Positions 15,839 to 23,325 of a stretch of DNA of 64,000 nucleotides are shown here, in pieces. The notes beneath the pieces are model-generated. The model did no database searches. It saw only the letters and a list, made by a program, of their open reading frames with translations, and was not told the origin of the DNA. This DNA is from Pseudomonas putida (GTDB lineage Bacteria > Pseudomonadota > Gammaproteobacteria > Pseudomonadales > Pseudomonadaceae): positions 33,825 to 97,824 of the forward strand of contig NZ_JANHLE010000022.1 of the NCBI RefSeq assembly GCF_028682475.1. Reading direction: 5' to 3'. Positions within the stretch are counted from its first letter, which is position 1. The number at the start of each line of letters is the position of its first letter. The translations under genes and the position numbers were made by a program.

Positions 15839-17028
15839 ACCGGGTGAACCTGGCAATCATCGGCGGTGGCCTGGTTGGCGCCAGCTTGGCGCTGGCCCTG
15901 CAAGCGGGAGCCAAGGCGCGTGGCTGGAAGATCCTGCTGATCGAACCCTTCGCACCGGGCGACACTTACCAACCGAGCTATGACGCCCGCTCCTCGGCGT
16001 TGTCCTTCGGCACCCGGCAGATTTACGAGCGCCTGGGCCTGTGGCAGCAGATCAGCCGCCGCGCCGAGCCCATTCGCCAGATCCAGGTTTCCGACCGTGG
16101 CCGCTTTGGCGCCACGCGTCTGGATGCGCTGGAGGAAGGGGTTCCCGCCCTGGGCTATGTGGTGGAGAACGCCTGGCTCGGGCAGTGCCTGTGGCAAGGC
16201 CTGGATGCCGAGGTGGTGAGCTGGCGTTGCCCGGCTGAAGTGACTGCCATGCAGGCACTGGAAGATGGCTATCGTCTGTCGCTCAACGACGACACCGTGG
16301 TCGAGTGCGATCTGGCGGTACTGGCCGATGGCGGTCGTTCCGGCCTGCGCGAGCAACTGGGTATCCATGTCAGTCAGCGGCCTTACAACCAGAGTGCGCT
16401 GATTGCCAACATCACCCCGAGCGAGGCCCACTGCGGCCAGGCATTCGAACGCTTCACCGATGAAGGGCCGATGGCGCTGCTGCCGTTGCCGGAAAACCGC
16501 TGTGCGCTGGTCTGGACCCGCGCCGGGATGGACGCCAAACGCCTGGCCGAGCTGGACGAACGCAGCTTCCTGAGCGAGTTGCAGGAGGTGTTCGGTTACC
16601 GTTTGGGCGCATTGCGCCAGGTCGGCGCACGGCACCTGTACCCCTTGTCGCTGATCGAGGCCCAGGAGCAGGTACGTCCGCACCTAGTGGTGCTGGGCAA
16701 TGCCGCCCACAGCCTGCACCCGATTGCCGGGCAGGGCTTCAACCTGTCGCTGCGCGATGTGCAGTCACTGGCCGAAGGCCTGCTGGCAGGGCCCGCAGTG
16801 CCGGGGGACTTTGCCACACTGCAGGCCTACCGCGAGCGTCAGCGCCTGGATCAGGACCTGACCGTGGGCTTCTCCGACCGCGTTACCCGCCTGTTCGGCA
16901 GTGCGCAACCGCTGGTTGCCACCGGACGTAACCTGGGGCTGCTCGGGCTCGACCTGTTGCCGCCGGCCAAGCGTTGGTTTGCCCGCCAGGCCATGGGCCT
17001 GGGAACCCGTCCGGACCCACGGAGCTGA
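15835..17028 (+). CDS. ubiH: 2-octaprenyl-6-methoxyphenol hydroxylase UbiH
   Basis: 397 residues. It is an FAD-dependent class A monooxygenase of the UbiH/UbiF/COQ6 family acting in ring hydroxylation during ubiquinone synthesis. Motifs: dinucleotide-binding IIGGGLVGAS (residues about 5-15), the DG motif VLADGGRSGLR (about 160-170) and the FAD ribityl motif LGNAAHSLHPIAGQGFNLSLRD (about 285-305). It is translationally coupled to pepP by a 4-base overlap. Assignment to UbiH rather than a paralogue rests on the pepP linkage and sequence feel. Confidence 0.93.
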   Translation: MNRVNLAIIGGGLVGASLALALQAGAKARGWKILLIEPFAPGDTYQPSYDARSSALSFGTRQIYERLGLWQQISRRAEPIRQIQVSDRGRFGATRLDALEEGVPALGYVVENAWLGQCLWQGLDAEVVSWRCPAEVTAMQALEDGYRLSLNDDTVVECDLAVLADGGRSGLREQLGIHVSQRPYNQSALIANITPSEAHCGQAFERFTDEGPMALLPLPENRCALVWTRAGMDAKRLAELDERSFLSELQEVFGYRLGALRQVGARHLYPLSLIEAQEQVRPHLVVLGNAAHSLHPIAGQGFNLSLRDVQSLAEGLLAGPAVPGDFATLQAYRERQRLDQDLTVGFSDRVTRLFGSAQPLVATGRNLGLLGLDLLPPAKRWFARQAMGLGTRPDPRS

Positions 17029-17030
17029 GC

Positions 17031-17513
17031 ATGGACGATTCGCGCAAACTGGCCCGGCGTGCGCGCAGGCTGCGCTGGCGGCTGAACTTTTATCCGCCCT
17101 ATATCGGTGCCGGCATTCACGTGCAAAGCATCAGTCCGGACTTGCGCCAGATAAAGGTGCGCATGGGCCTGGGTTGGTTCAATCGCAACTACGTCGGCAC
17201 CCAGTTCGGCGGCAGCCTGTATTCGATGGTCGATCCGTTCTACATGCTGATGCTGATGGAACTGCTGGGCCGCGATTACATTGTCTGGGACAAGGCCGCC
17301 AGTATCGATTTCATCACCCCGGGCAAAGGCCCGGTGTTCGCTGAATTGCGCATCGACGATCAACTGCTGGCGGATATCCGCGAGCACACGGCAGGCGGCA
17401 AGAAATACCTGCCACGACTTCAGGTCGATATCCGTGACGCTGCCGGCGAGCTGGTGGCGCAGGTCGACAAAACCCTTTACGTGCGGCTCAAGCCGCAAGC
17501 GAGACAGGCTTAA
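17031..17513 (+). CDS. DUF4442 hotdog-fold protein
   Basis: 160 residues from the ATG at 17031, two bases after the ubiH stop. The pattern FNRNYVGTQFGGSLYSMVDPFYMLMLM, followed by KAASIDFITPGKGPVFAEL and a beta-rich C-terminal half, is that of the DUF4442 branch of the hotdog thioesterase fold. It may be an acyl-CoA or aryl thioesterase. Placement between two ubiquinone hydroxylases suggests a link to quinone metabolism or coincidental operon membership; no substrate can be named. Confidence 0.8.
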   Translation: MDDSRKLARRARRLRWRLNFYPPYIGAGIHVQSISPDLRQIKVRMGLGWFNRNYVGTQFGGSLYSMVDPFYMLMLMELLGRDYIVWDKAASIDFITPGKGPVFAELRIDDQLLADIREHTAGGKKYLPRLQVDIRDAAGELVAQVDKTLYVRLKPQARQA

Positions 17514-17516
17514 GGC

Positions 17517-18740
17517 ATGGAAATGCGCGCAGATCTGTTGATTGTCGGTGCCGGTATGGTCGGCAGCGCCCTGGCCCTGGCATTGCAGCACAGCGGCCTG
17601 GAGATTCTCCTGCTCGACGGCAGTCCGCTGTCGGTCAAGCCCTTTGATGAAGAGGCCGCCTTCGAGCCGCGGGTCAGCGCCCTGTCGATGGCCAGCCAGC
17701 GCATCCTCGAGCGCCTGGGTGCCTGGCAGGGGATCGAGGCACGGCGTGCCAGCCCTTACTCGGACATGCGCGTCTGGGACGGCAGCGGCACCGGTCAGAT
17801 CCATTTCTCGGCGGCCAGCGTGCATGCCGAGGCGCTCGGGCACATCGTCGAGAACCGGGTGATACAGGATGGCCTGCTGGAGCGCCTGCACGACAGCGAA
17901 GTCGGCCTGTTGGCCAACGCGCGCCTGGAGCAGATGCGCCGTTCCGGTGACGAGTGGCTGCTGACCCTCGCCGATGGCCGCACGTTGCGCGCGCCGCTGG
18001 TGATCGCCGCTGACGGCGCGAACTCGGCGGTGCGGCGTCTGACCGGCTGCGAGACCCGCGAATGGGACTACCTGCACCACGCCATTGTCACCAGCGTACG
18101 CTGCGCCGAGCCGCATCAGGCAACGGCCTGGCAACGTTTTACCGACGATGGCCCGCTGGCCTTCCTGCCGCTGCTGCGCGATGGCCAGCAGGATTGGTGC
18201 TCGATTGTCTGGTCGACCACCCCGGAGCAGGCTGAGCGTCTGATGAAGCTCGACGATGCCGAGTTCTGCGCGCAACTCGAACGCGCCTTCGAAGGGCGCC
18301 TCGGTGCCGTACTGCAGGCCGATCCACGACTCTGCGTGCCACTGCGTCAGCGCCATGCCAAGCGTTATGTGGCCGAAGGCCTGGCGCTGATCGGTGATGC
18401 TGCGCACACCATTCATCCGCTGGCCGGGCAGGGGGTCAACCTGGGCTTTCTCGATGCCGCGGTATTGGCTGAAGAATTGCTGCATGCCTACGAACGCGGT
18501 GAACGACTGGCGGATGAGCGCGTGTTGAGCCGCTTCGAGCGCCGGCGCATGCCGCACAACCTGGCGCTGATGGCGGCGATGGAAGGCTTCGAGCGCCTGT
18601 TCCAGGCTGATCCGTTGCCGTTGCGCTGGCTGCGCAACAGTGGCCTGAAATGGGTTGAGCAACTGCCTGAAGCCAAGGCGCTGTTCGTTCGTCAGGCCTT
18701 GGGGCTCAGTGGTGACTTGCCAGAACTGGCAAGGGCCTGA
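17517..18740 (+). CDS. ubiI: Ubiquinone biosynthesis flavin monooxygenase UbiI/VisC-like
   Basis: 407 residues from the ATG at 17517 (an in-frame ATG at 17523 is also possible). It is a second FAD monooxygenase of the same family as ubiH: LLIVGAGMVGSALALAL, VIAADGANSAVRRLTG and LIGDAAHTIHPLAGQGVNLGFLDAAVL. UbiI performs the C5 hydroxylation in ubiquinone synthesis; older annotations call this gene visC or ubiF-like. It ends the operon, and a terminator hairpin straddles its stop codon. Confidence 0.88.
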   Translation: MEMRADLLIVGAGMVGSALALALQHSGLEILLLDGSPLSVKPFDEEAAFEPRVSALSMASQRILERLGAWQGIEARRASPYSDMRVWDGSGTGQIHFSAASVHAEALGHIVENRVIQDGLLERLHDSEVGLLANARLEQMRRSGDEWLLTLADGRTLRAPLVIAADGANSAVRRLTGCETREWDYLHHAIVTSVRCAEPHQATAWQRFTDDGPLAFLPLLRDGQQDWCSIVWSTTPEQAERLMKLDDAEFCAQLERAFEGRLGAVLQADPRLCVPLRQRHAKRYVAEGLALIGDAAHTIHPLAGQGVNLGFLDAAVLAEELLHAYERGERLADERVLSRFERRRMPHNLALMAAMEGFERLFQADPLPLRWLRNSGLKWVEQLPEAKALFVRQALGLSGDLPELARA

Positions 18741-18757
18741 AGCCAGTTCTTCTTCTG
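18722..18757 (+). terminator. Terminator overlapping the ubiI stop codon
   Basis: AGAACTGGC (18722-18730) and GCCAGTTCT (18742-18750) form a perfect 9-bp stem. The 11-base loop contains the ubiI TGA, and TCTTCTG follows. It probably ends the ygfB-ubiI transcript. Confidence 0.6.
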
Positions 18758-18801
18758 TCGTAACATCTGGTAACTCCTCCCCAGTGAGTTCGGTTGAGAA
18801 G

Positions 18802-18826
18802 GCAAATGGGATTAACTACCATTTGC
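18802..18826. promoter_or_regulatory. Inverted repeat upstream of the iron-binding protein gene
   Basis: GCAAATGG (18802-18809) and CCATTTGC (18819-18826) are perfect 8-bp arms separated by 9 bases (GATTAACTA), 31 bases before the ATG. It could be an operator for a dimeric regulator or a leader hairpin. The A/T-rich centre has only partial resemblance to a Fur box. Confidence 0.4.
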
Positions 18827-18856
18827 GCCTCTAATTTGAACTCCGAGGACTGCACC

Positions 18857-19858
18857 ATGTTGCCACGCAAGCACGTATTGGCCGCCCTGGCTCTGACCCT
18901 GTTGGGCGGCACCGCCCAGGCGGCGGACGAGGTGGTGGTGTATTCCTCGCGCATCGACGAGCTGATCAAGCCGGTGTTCGACGCCTACACCGCCAAGACC
19001 GGGGTCAAGGTCAAGTTCATCACCGACAAGGAAGCGCCGCTGATGCAGCGGATCAAGGCCGAGGGGCAGAACGCCACCGCCGACCTGCTGCTCACCGTCG
19101 ATGCCGGCAACCTCTGGCAGGCCGAGCAGATGGGCATCCTGCAGCCGATCAAATCGGACGTCATCGATGCCAACATTCCCAAGCAGTATCGCGCTTCGTC
19201 CCACGACTGGACCGGCCTGAGCCTGCGCGCACGGACCATCGCCTACTCCACCGAGCGGGTCAAACCTGAAGAACTGACCACCTACGAAGCCCTGGCCGAC
19301 AAGAACTGGGAAGGGCGTCTGTGCCTGCGCACGGCGAAGAAGGTCTACAACCAGTCGCTGACCGCAACCCTGATCGAAACCCACGGCGAGAAGAAAACCG
19401 AGGAAATCATCAAGGGCTGGGTCAACAACCTGTCCACCGACGTGTTCTCCGACGACACCGCCTTGCTGCAAGCCATCAATGCCGGCCAGTGCGACGTCGG
19501 GATCGTCAACACCTACTACTACGGTCGTCTGCACAAGGAAAACCCGAACCTGGCGGTCAAGCTGTTCTGGCCGAACCAGGCTGACCGTGGCGTGCACGTC
19601 AACCTGTCGGGCATCGGCCTGACCAAGTACGCGCCGCATCCTGAAGCCGCGACCAAACTGGTCGAGTGGATGACCGGTGAAGAAGCGCAGAAAATTTTCG
19701 CTGGCGTGAACCAGGAATTCCCGGCCAACCCGAACGTCGCACCGTCGGAAGAAGTCGCGGCCTGGGGTACGTTCAAGGCTGACACCATCCCGGTTGAAAT
19801 TGCTGGCAAGCGTCAGGCTGAGGCAATTCGCCTGATGGATCGGGCTGGCTGGAACTAA
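18857..19858 (+). CDS. fbpA: Ferric iron ABC transporter, periplasmic binding protein
   Basis: 333 residues from the ATG at 18857 with GAGGA upstream. A clear signal peptide (MLPRKHVLAALALTLLGGTAQA, cut before ADEVVVYSSR) precedes a class-II iron-binding fold. YSSRIDELIKPVFDAYTAKTG is a family hallmark, and VNTYYYGRL carries the adjacent tyrosines that coordinate Fe3+ in FbpA/HitA/IdiA proteins. It delivers Fe3+ from the periplasm to the permease encoded next. An inverted repeat upstream may be regulatory. Confidence 0.9.
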   Translation: MLPRKHVLAALALTLLGGTAQAADEVVVYSSRIDELIKPVFDAYTAKTGVKVKFITDKEAPLMQRIKAEGQNATADLLLTVDAGNLWQAEQMGILQPIKSDVIDANIPKQYRASSHDWTGLSLRARTIAYSTERVKPEELTTYEALADKNWEGRLCLRTAKKVYNQSLTATLIETHGEKKTEEIIKGWVNNLSTDVFSDDTALLQAINAGQCDVGIVNTYYYGRLHKENPNLAVKLFWPNQADRGVHVNLSGIGLTKYAPHPEAATKLVEWMTGEEAQKIFAGVNQEFPANPNVAPSEEVAAWGTFKADTIPVEIAGKRQAEAIRLMDRAGWN

Positions 19859-19878
19859 GCGCAAGGCTTTATCCTTTC

Positions 19879-19946
19879 GGGGCCTAGTCAGGCCCCAATC
19901 GCCGGCAATGCCGGCTCCCACAGTGGGAGCTGGCCTTGCCAGCGAT
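19879..19946. repeat. Hairpin plus REP pair between fbpA and fbpB
   Basis: GGGGCCT/AGGCCCC (19879-19896) is a hairpin without a T-run. It is followed by two inverted REP units, 19898-19921 and 19923-19946 (CCGGCAATGCCGGCTCCCA and its counterpart TGGGAGCTGGCCTTGCCAG), separated by one base. The structures may stabilise the fbpA message relative to the permease message. Confidence 0.75.
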
Positions 19947-19987
19947 CGACCGCAACGCGGTCGTCATCACTGCACAGAGATCTCCTT

Positions 19988-21610
19988 TTGGCTCACCCCG
20001 CCCAACGCCGCTGGTATCCCCTGGTTTTCGCCATTGCCGCCCTGGTGCTGCTGCCGCTGAGCGTGCTGCTGTTGTCCTGGCAGTCGGTCGACATGCAGAT
20101 CTGGTCGCACCTGCTCGATACCCAGATGAGCCGCCTGTTGGGCAACACCCTGACCCTGATTGTCGGCGTCGGCGTTGGCGTCACCTTGCTCGGCGTGAGC
20201 CTGGCCTGGCTCACCAGCCTGTGCGAGTTCCCCGGGCGGCGCTGGCTGGATTGGGCATTGATGCTGCCGTTCGCCATCCCAGCCTATGTGCTGGCATTCG
20301 TTTTCGTCGGCCTGCTGGACTTTGCCGGGCCGGTGCAAACCCTGCTGCGCGAATGGTTCGGGCCGATGCACCTGCCGCGGGTTCGCTCCACCGGTGGGGT
20401 GATCATCGTCCTGGTACTGGTCTTTTACCCTTACGTCTACTTGCTCGCGCGCACCGCCTTTATGGCTCAGGGCAAAGGCCTGATGGAAGCGGCGCGGGTA
20501 CTTGGGCATTCGCCATTGCAGGCGTTCTGGCGAGTGGCGTTGCCCATGGCACGTCCGGCTATCGGCGCCGGTGTCGCCCTGGCCTTGATGGAAACCCTGG
20601 CCGATTTCGGTGCGGTGTCGGTGTTCAACTTCGACACCTTCACCACGGCGATCTACAAGACCTGGTATGGCTTCTTCAGCCTGTCGAGTGCCGCGCAGCT
20701 GGCGAGCCTGTTGCTGCTGGCGGTGATGCTGGTGCTCTACGGCGAACGCCGTGCCCGTGGCGCCGTGCGCGGCAGCAACGAGCGTCCACGGGGCAAGGCG
20801 CTGTACCACCTGCACGGGATCAAGGCGCTGGCGGCCAGTGGCTGGTGCCTGCTGGTGTTCGCCTGTGCCTTCGTCATCCCGCTGCTGCAATTGCTGGTAT
20901 GGTTCTGGCAGCGCGGACGCTTCGACCTCGATGAGCGTTACACCAGCCTGATTCTGCATACCCTCTACCTGGGGGCCATGGCCGCGCTGATCACCGTCTG
21001 TGTCGCTCTGGTGCTGGCGTTCGCCCGCCGGCAATCGTCCGCACCGGGTATCCGCGCCGGGGTCGGGCTGGCCAACCTGGGGTATGCCTTGCCTGGCTCG
21101 GTGCTGGCGGTGTCGATCATGCTGGCGTTCAGTTACCTGGATAACCAGGTGGTGGTGCCGTTGTCCAACTGGCTCGGCGGCGCTGGCCGGCCACTGTTGC
21201 TGGGCAGCCTGTCTGCCTTGTTGCTGGCTTACCTGGTGCGCTTCATCGCCGTGGCCTACGGGCCACTGGAAAACAGCCTGGGACGGATTCGTCCTTCGCT
21301 GCCGGAAGCCTCGCGCAGCCTTGGGGTCAGTGGTCCGAGATTGTTTTTCAAGGTGTATCTACCGCTGCTGGTGCCTGGCGCCTTGAGTGCGGCCTTGCTG
21401 GTGTTCGTCGATGTCCTCAAGGAAATGCCGGCAACCTTGCTGATGCGACCCTTCGGCTGGGACACCCTGGCCGTGCGCGTGTTCGAAATGACCAGCGAAG
21501 GCGAGTGGGCGCGGGCCTCGTTGCCGGCGCTGACGCTGATCCTGGTCGGCCTGCTGCCGGTCATCGGCTTAATACGACGTTCGGCCCGGCATGTCGGTCA
21601 AACGCGCTGA
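19988..21610 (+). CDS. fbpB: Ferric iron ABC transporter permease
   Basis: 540 residues from a TTG start at 19988; the first ATG (20095) would delete the first membrane helix, and AGAGA lies just upstream of the TTG. It is a tandem permease with two halves of about six helices. Each half has an EAA loop for ATPase docking: EAARVLGHSPLQAFWRVALP near residue 165 and EASRSLGVSGPRLFFKVYLP near 440. This is the FbpB/HitB architecture for Fe3+ import. No ATP-binding subunit is encoded next to it, so an ATPase must come from elsewhere. Confidence 0.9.
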   Translation: MAHPAQRRWYPLVFAIAALVLLPLSVLLLSWQSVDMQIWSHLLDTQMSRLLGNTLTLIVGVGVGVTLLGVSLAWLTSLCEFPGRRWLDWALMLPFAIPAYVLAFVFVGLLDFAGPVQTLLREWFGPMHLPRVRSTGGVIIVLVLVFYPYVYLLARTAFMAQGKGLMEAARVLGHSPLQAFWRVALPMARPAIGAGVALALMETLADFGAVSVFNFDTFTTAIYKTWYGFFSLSSAAQLASLLLLAVMLVLYGERRARGAVRGSNERPRGKALYHLHGIKALAASGWCLLVFACAFVIPLLQLLVWFWQRGRFDLDERYTSLILHTLYLGAMAALITVCVALVLAFARRQSSAPGIRAGVGLANLGYALPGSVLAVSIMLAFSYLDNQVVVPLSNWLGGAGRPLLLGSLSALLLAYLVRFIAVAYGPLENSLGRIRPSLPEASRSLGVSGPRLFFKVYLPLLVPGALSAALLVFVDVLKEMPATLLMRPFGWDTLAVRVFEMTSEGEWARASLPALTLILVGLLPVIGLIRRSARHVGQTR

Positions 21611-21659
21611 GGATGTCAGCCACCCAGCTTGCAGCTACAATGCGCGGCATTCGCTGCGG

Positions 21660-21676
21660 CCGGTCCTACAGACCGG
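21660..21676 (+). other. Leader hairpin upstream of gcvT
   Basis: CCGGTC (21660-21665), loop CTACA and GACCGG (21671-21676) form a perfect hairpin about 55 bases before the gcvT start, with no T-run. TACAAT at 21636-21641 could be a -10 element, placing the hairpin in the 5' leader. I see no glycine riboswitch signature here. Confidence 0.3.
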
Positions 21677-21731
21677 GTAGCTGAAATGCTGCCAACAGCC
21701 GTTGCTTCGCCACGCCCGGAAGGAGAAACCC

Positions 21732-22814
21732 ATGGGACTGCGCACGCCTCTTTATGACCTGCACCTGGCGCTAGGCGCCAAGATGGTCGATTTTGGCGGT
21801 TGGGACATGCCCTTGCATTATGGCTCGCAGGTCGAAGAGCACCATCAGGTGCGCCGTGACTGCGGGGTGTTCGATGTTTCCCATATGACCGTGATCGATG
21901 TTCATGGCGCGCAGGCTGCTGTCTGGCTGCAGCGTCTGTTGGCCAATGATGTCGCTCGACTGACTGCAACCGGTAAGGCCCTGTACAGCACCATGCTCGA
22001 CGAGCAGGGCAAGGTCATCGACGACATGATCGTCTACCGCTGCGAAGACGGTTACCGTCTGGTGGTCAACGCTTCGACCCGCGACAAGGACCTGGCCTGG
22101 TTGAACGCTTGCAAAGGCAGTTTTCAGGTCGATTTCAGCGAGCGACCGGAGCTGGCGATCCTTGCCATCCAGGGGCCAGAGGCCCGTGCCAAGGTCGCCG
22201 AACTGCTAACGGCATCGCGTGCAGCCCTGATCCGTGAGCTCAAGCCGTTCGAAGGCCGCGCCGAAGGCGACTGGTTTATCGCCCGTACCGGCTACACCGG
22301 CGAAGACGGTCTGGAAATCATCTTCCCGGCTGTGCAGGCCCCCGCATTTTTCAACGATCTGGTCGGCGCAGGTATTGCCCCGAGCGGCCTCGGTGCGCGT
22401 GACACGCTGCGTCTTGAAGCCGGGATGAACCTGTATGGCCAGGACATCGACGAAGCGCATACCCCGCTGACCTCAAACCTGGGCTGGAGCGTGGCCTGGG
22501 AGCCGGCTGAGCGTGACTTCATCGGGCGTAACGGTCTGCTGGCGGAAATCGAACACGGCGTCGAGCAAAAACTGGTCGGCCTGGTGCTGGAAGAACGCGG
22601 TGTGCTGCGCGCCCACCAGGTGGTTCGCGTCGCCGGGATTGGCGAAGGAGAGATCACCAGTGGTAGTTTCTCTCCTACGCTGAGCAAGTCGATTGCGCTG
22701 GCGCGGGTGCCGATGGCAACCGCCGATCGTGCCGAGGTGGAGATCCGCGGCAAGTGGTACCCGGTGCGGGTGGTCAAGCCGACCTTCGTGCGCCATGGCA
22801 AGATTCTGATCTGA
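21732..22814 (+). CDS. gcvT: Glycine cleavage system T protein (aminomethyltransferase)
   Basis: 360 residues from the ATG at 21732, preceded by AAGGAGAAACCC. GcvT transfers the methylene group from aminomethyl-lipoyl-H protein to tetrahydrofolate and releases ammonia. The N-terminus (LRTPLYDLHLALGAKMVDFGGWDMPLHYGSQVEEH), DVSHMTVIDVHG, GYTGEDGLEI and LGARDTLRLEAGM are family motifs. It is first of a gcvT-gcvH-gcvP cluster. Pseudomonads commonly hold two gcv clusters; this one resembles the gcv1 type by its iron-transporter neighbour. Confidence 0.96.
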   Translation: MGLRTPLYDLHLALGAKMVDFGGWDMPLHYGSQVEEHHQVRRDCGVFDVSHMTVIDVHGAQAAVWLQRLLANDVARLTATGKALYSTMLDEQGKVIDDMIVYRCEDGYRLVVNASTRDKDLAWLNACKGSFQVDFSERPELAILAIQGPEARAKVAELLTASRAALIRELKPFEGRAEGDWFIARTGYTGEDGLEIIFPAVQAPAFFNDLVGAGIAPSGLGARDTLRLEAGMNLYGQDIDEAHTPLTSNLGWSVAWEPAERDFIGRNGLLAEIEHGVEQKLVGLVLEERGVLRAHQVVRVAGIGEGEITSGSFSPTLSKSIALARVPMATADRAEVEIRGKWYPVRVVKPTFVRHGKILI

Positions 22815-22860
22815 ACCTAATTCTGGCGGGCCTACCGCTGACCCTATCGAGGACAACAAG

Positions 22861-23244
22861 ATGAGCAATATCCCCGCCGACCTGCGTTTTGCTGAAAGCC
22901 ACGAGTGGGCCAAACTGGAAGCTGACGGTACGGTGACCGTCGGCATTAGCGATCACGCTCAGGAAGCACTGGGTGATGTGGTGTTTGTCGAACTGGTGGA
23001 AGTCGGCAAGGTCTTCGCCGCAGGCGAAGCGGCGGGTGTGGTCGAGTCGGTCAAGGCCGCTTCGGACATCTACGCGCCGGTCAGCGGTGAAGTGATCGCG
23101 TTCAACGATGCGCTGGCCGACAGCCCCGAGTCGCTGAACAGCGACCCGTACGCCAGCTGGATCTTCAAGCTCAAGCCAAGCAACACCGCCGAGCTGGACA
23201 AACTGCTCGACGCTGCTGGCTACCAGGCGGCCATCGGCGAATAG
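22861..23244 (+). CDS. gcvH: Glycine cleavage system H protein
   Basis: 127 residues. GcvH carries the lipoyl arm that shuttles the aminomethyl group between P, T and L proteins. The lipoylated lysine is K65 in GVVESVKAASDIYAP. FAESHEWAKLEADGTVTVGI at the N-terminus and SPESLNSDPYASWIFKLK are typical. It lies 46 bases after gcvT with its own ribosome binding site. Confidence 0.97.
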   Translation: MSNIPADLRFAESHEWAKLEADGTVTVGISDHAQEALGDVVFVELVEVGKVFAAGEAAGVVESVKAASDIYAPVSGEVIAFNDALADSPESLNSDPYASWIFKLKPSNTAELDKLLDAAGYQAAIGE

Positions 23245-23325
23245 TTTTCACACAAAGCGGCAATCTCTTCCTAGACTCAATATGCCTCGACTGGTCGGGG
23301 CTTGGTCCAGGAAGAGAGAGCCGCT

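Noticed and set aside
16851..18662. 603-codon open frame antisense to ubiI and the DUF4442 gene
   Set aside because: It spans two well-supported genes on the other strand and has no recognisable domain.
21611..21731. Glycine riboswitch upstream of gcvT
   Set aside because: I looked for the paired aptamer signatures seen in other bacteria; the 120-bp leader is too short and lacks them. Only a 6-bp hairpin is present.
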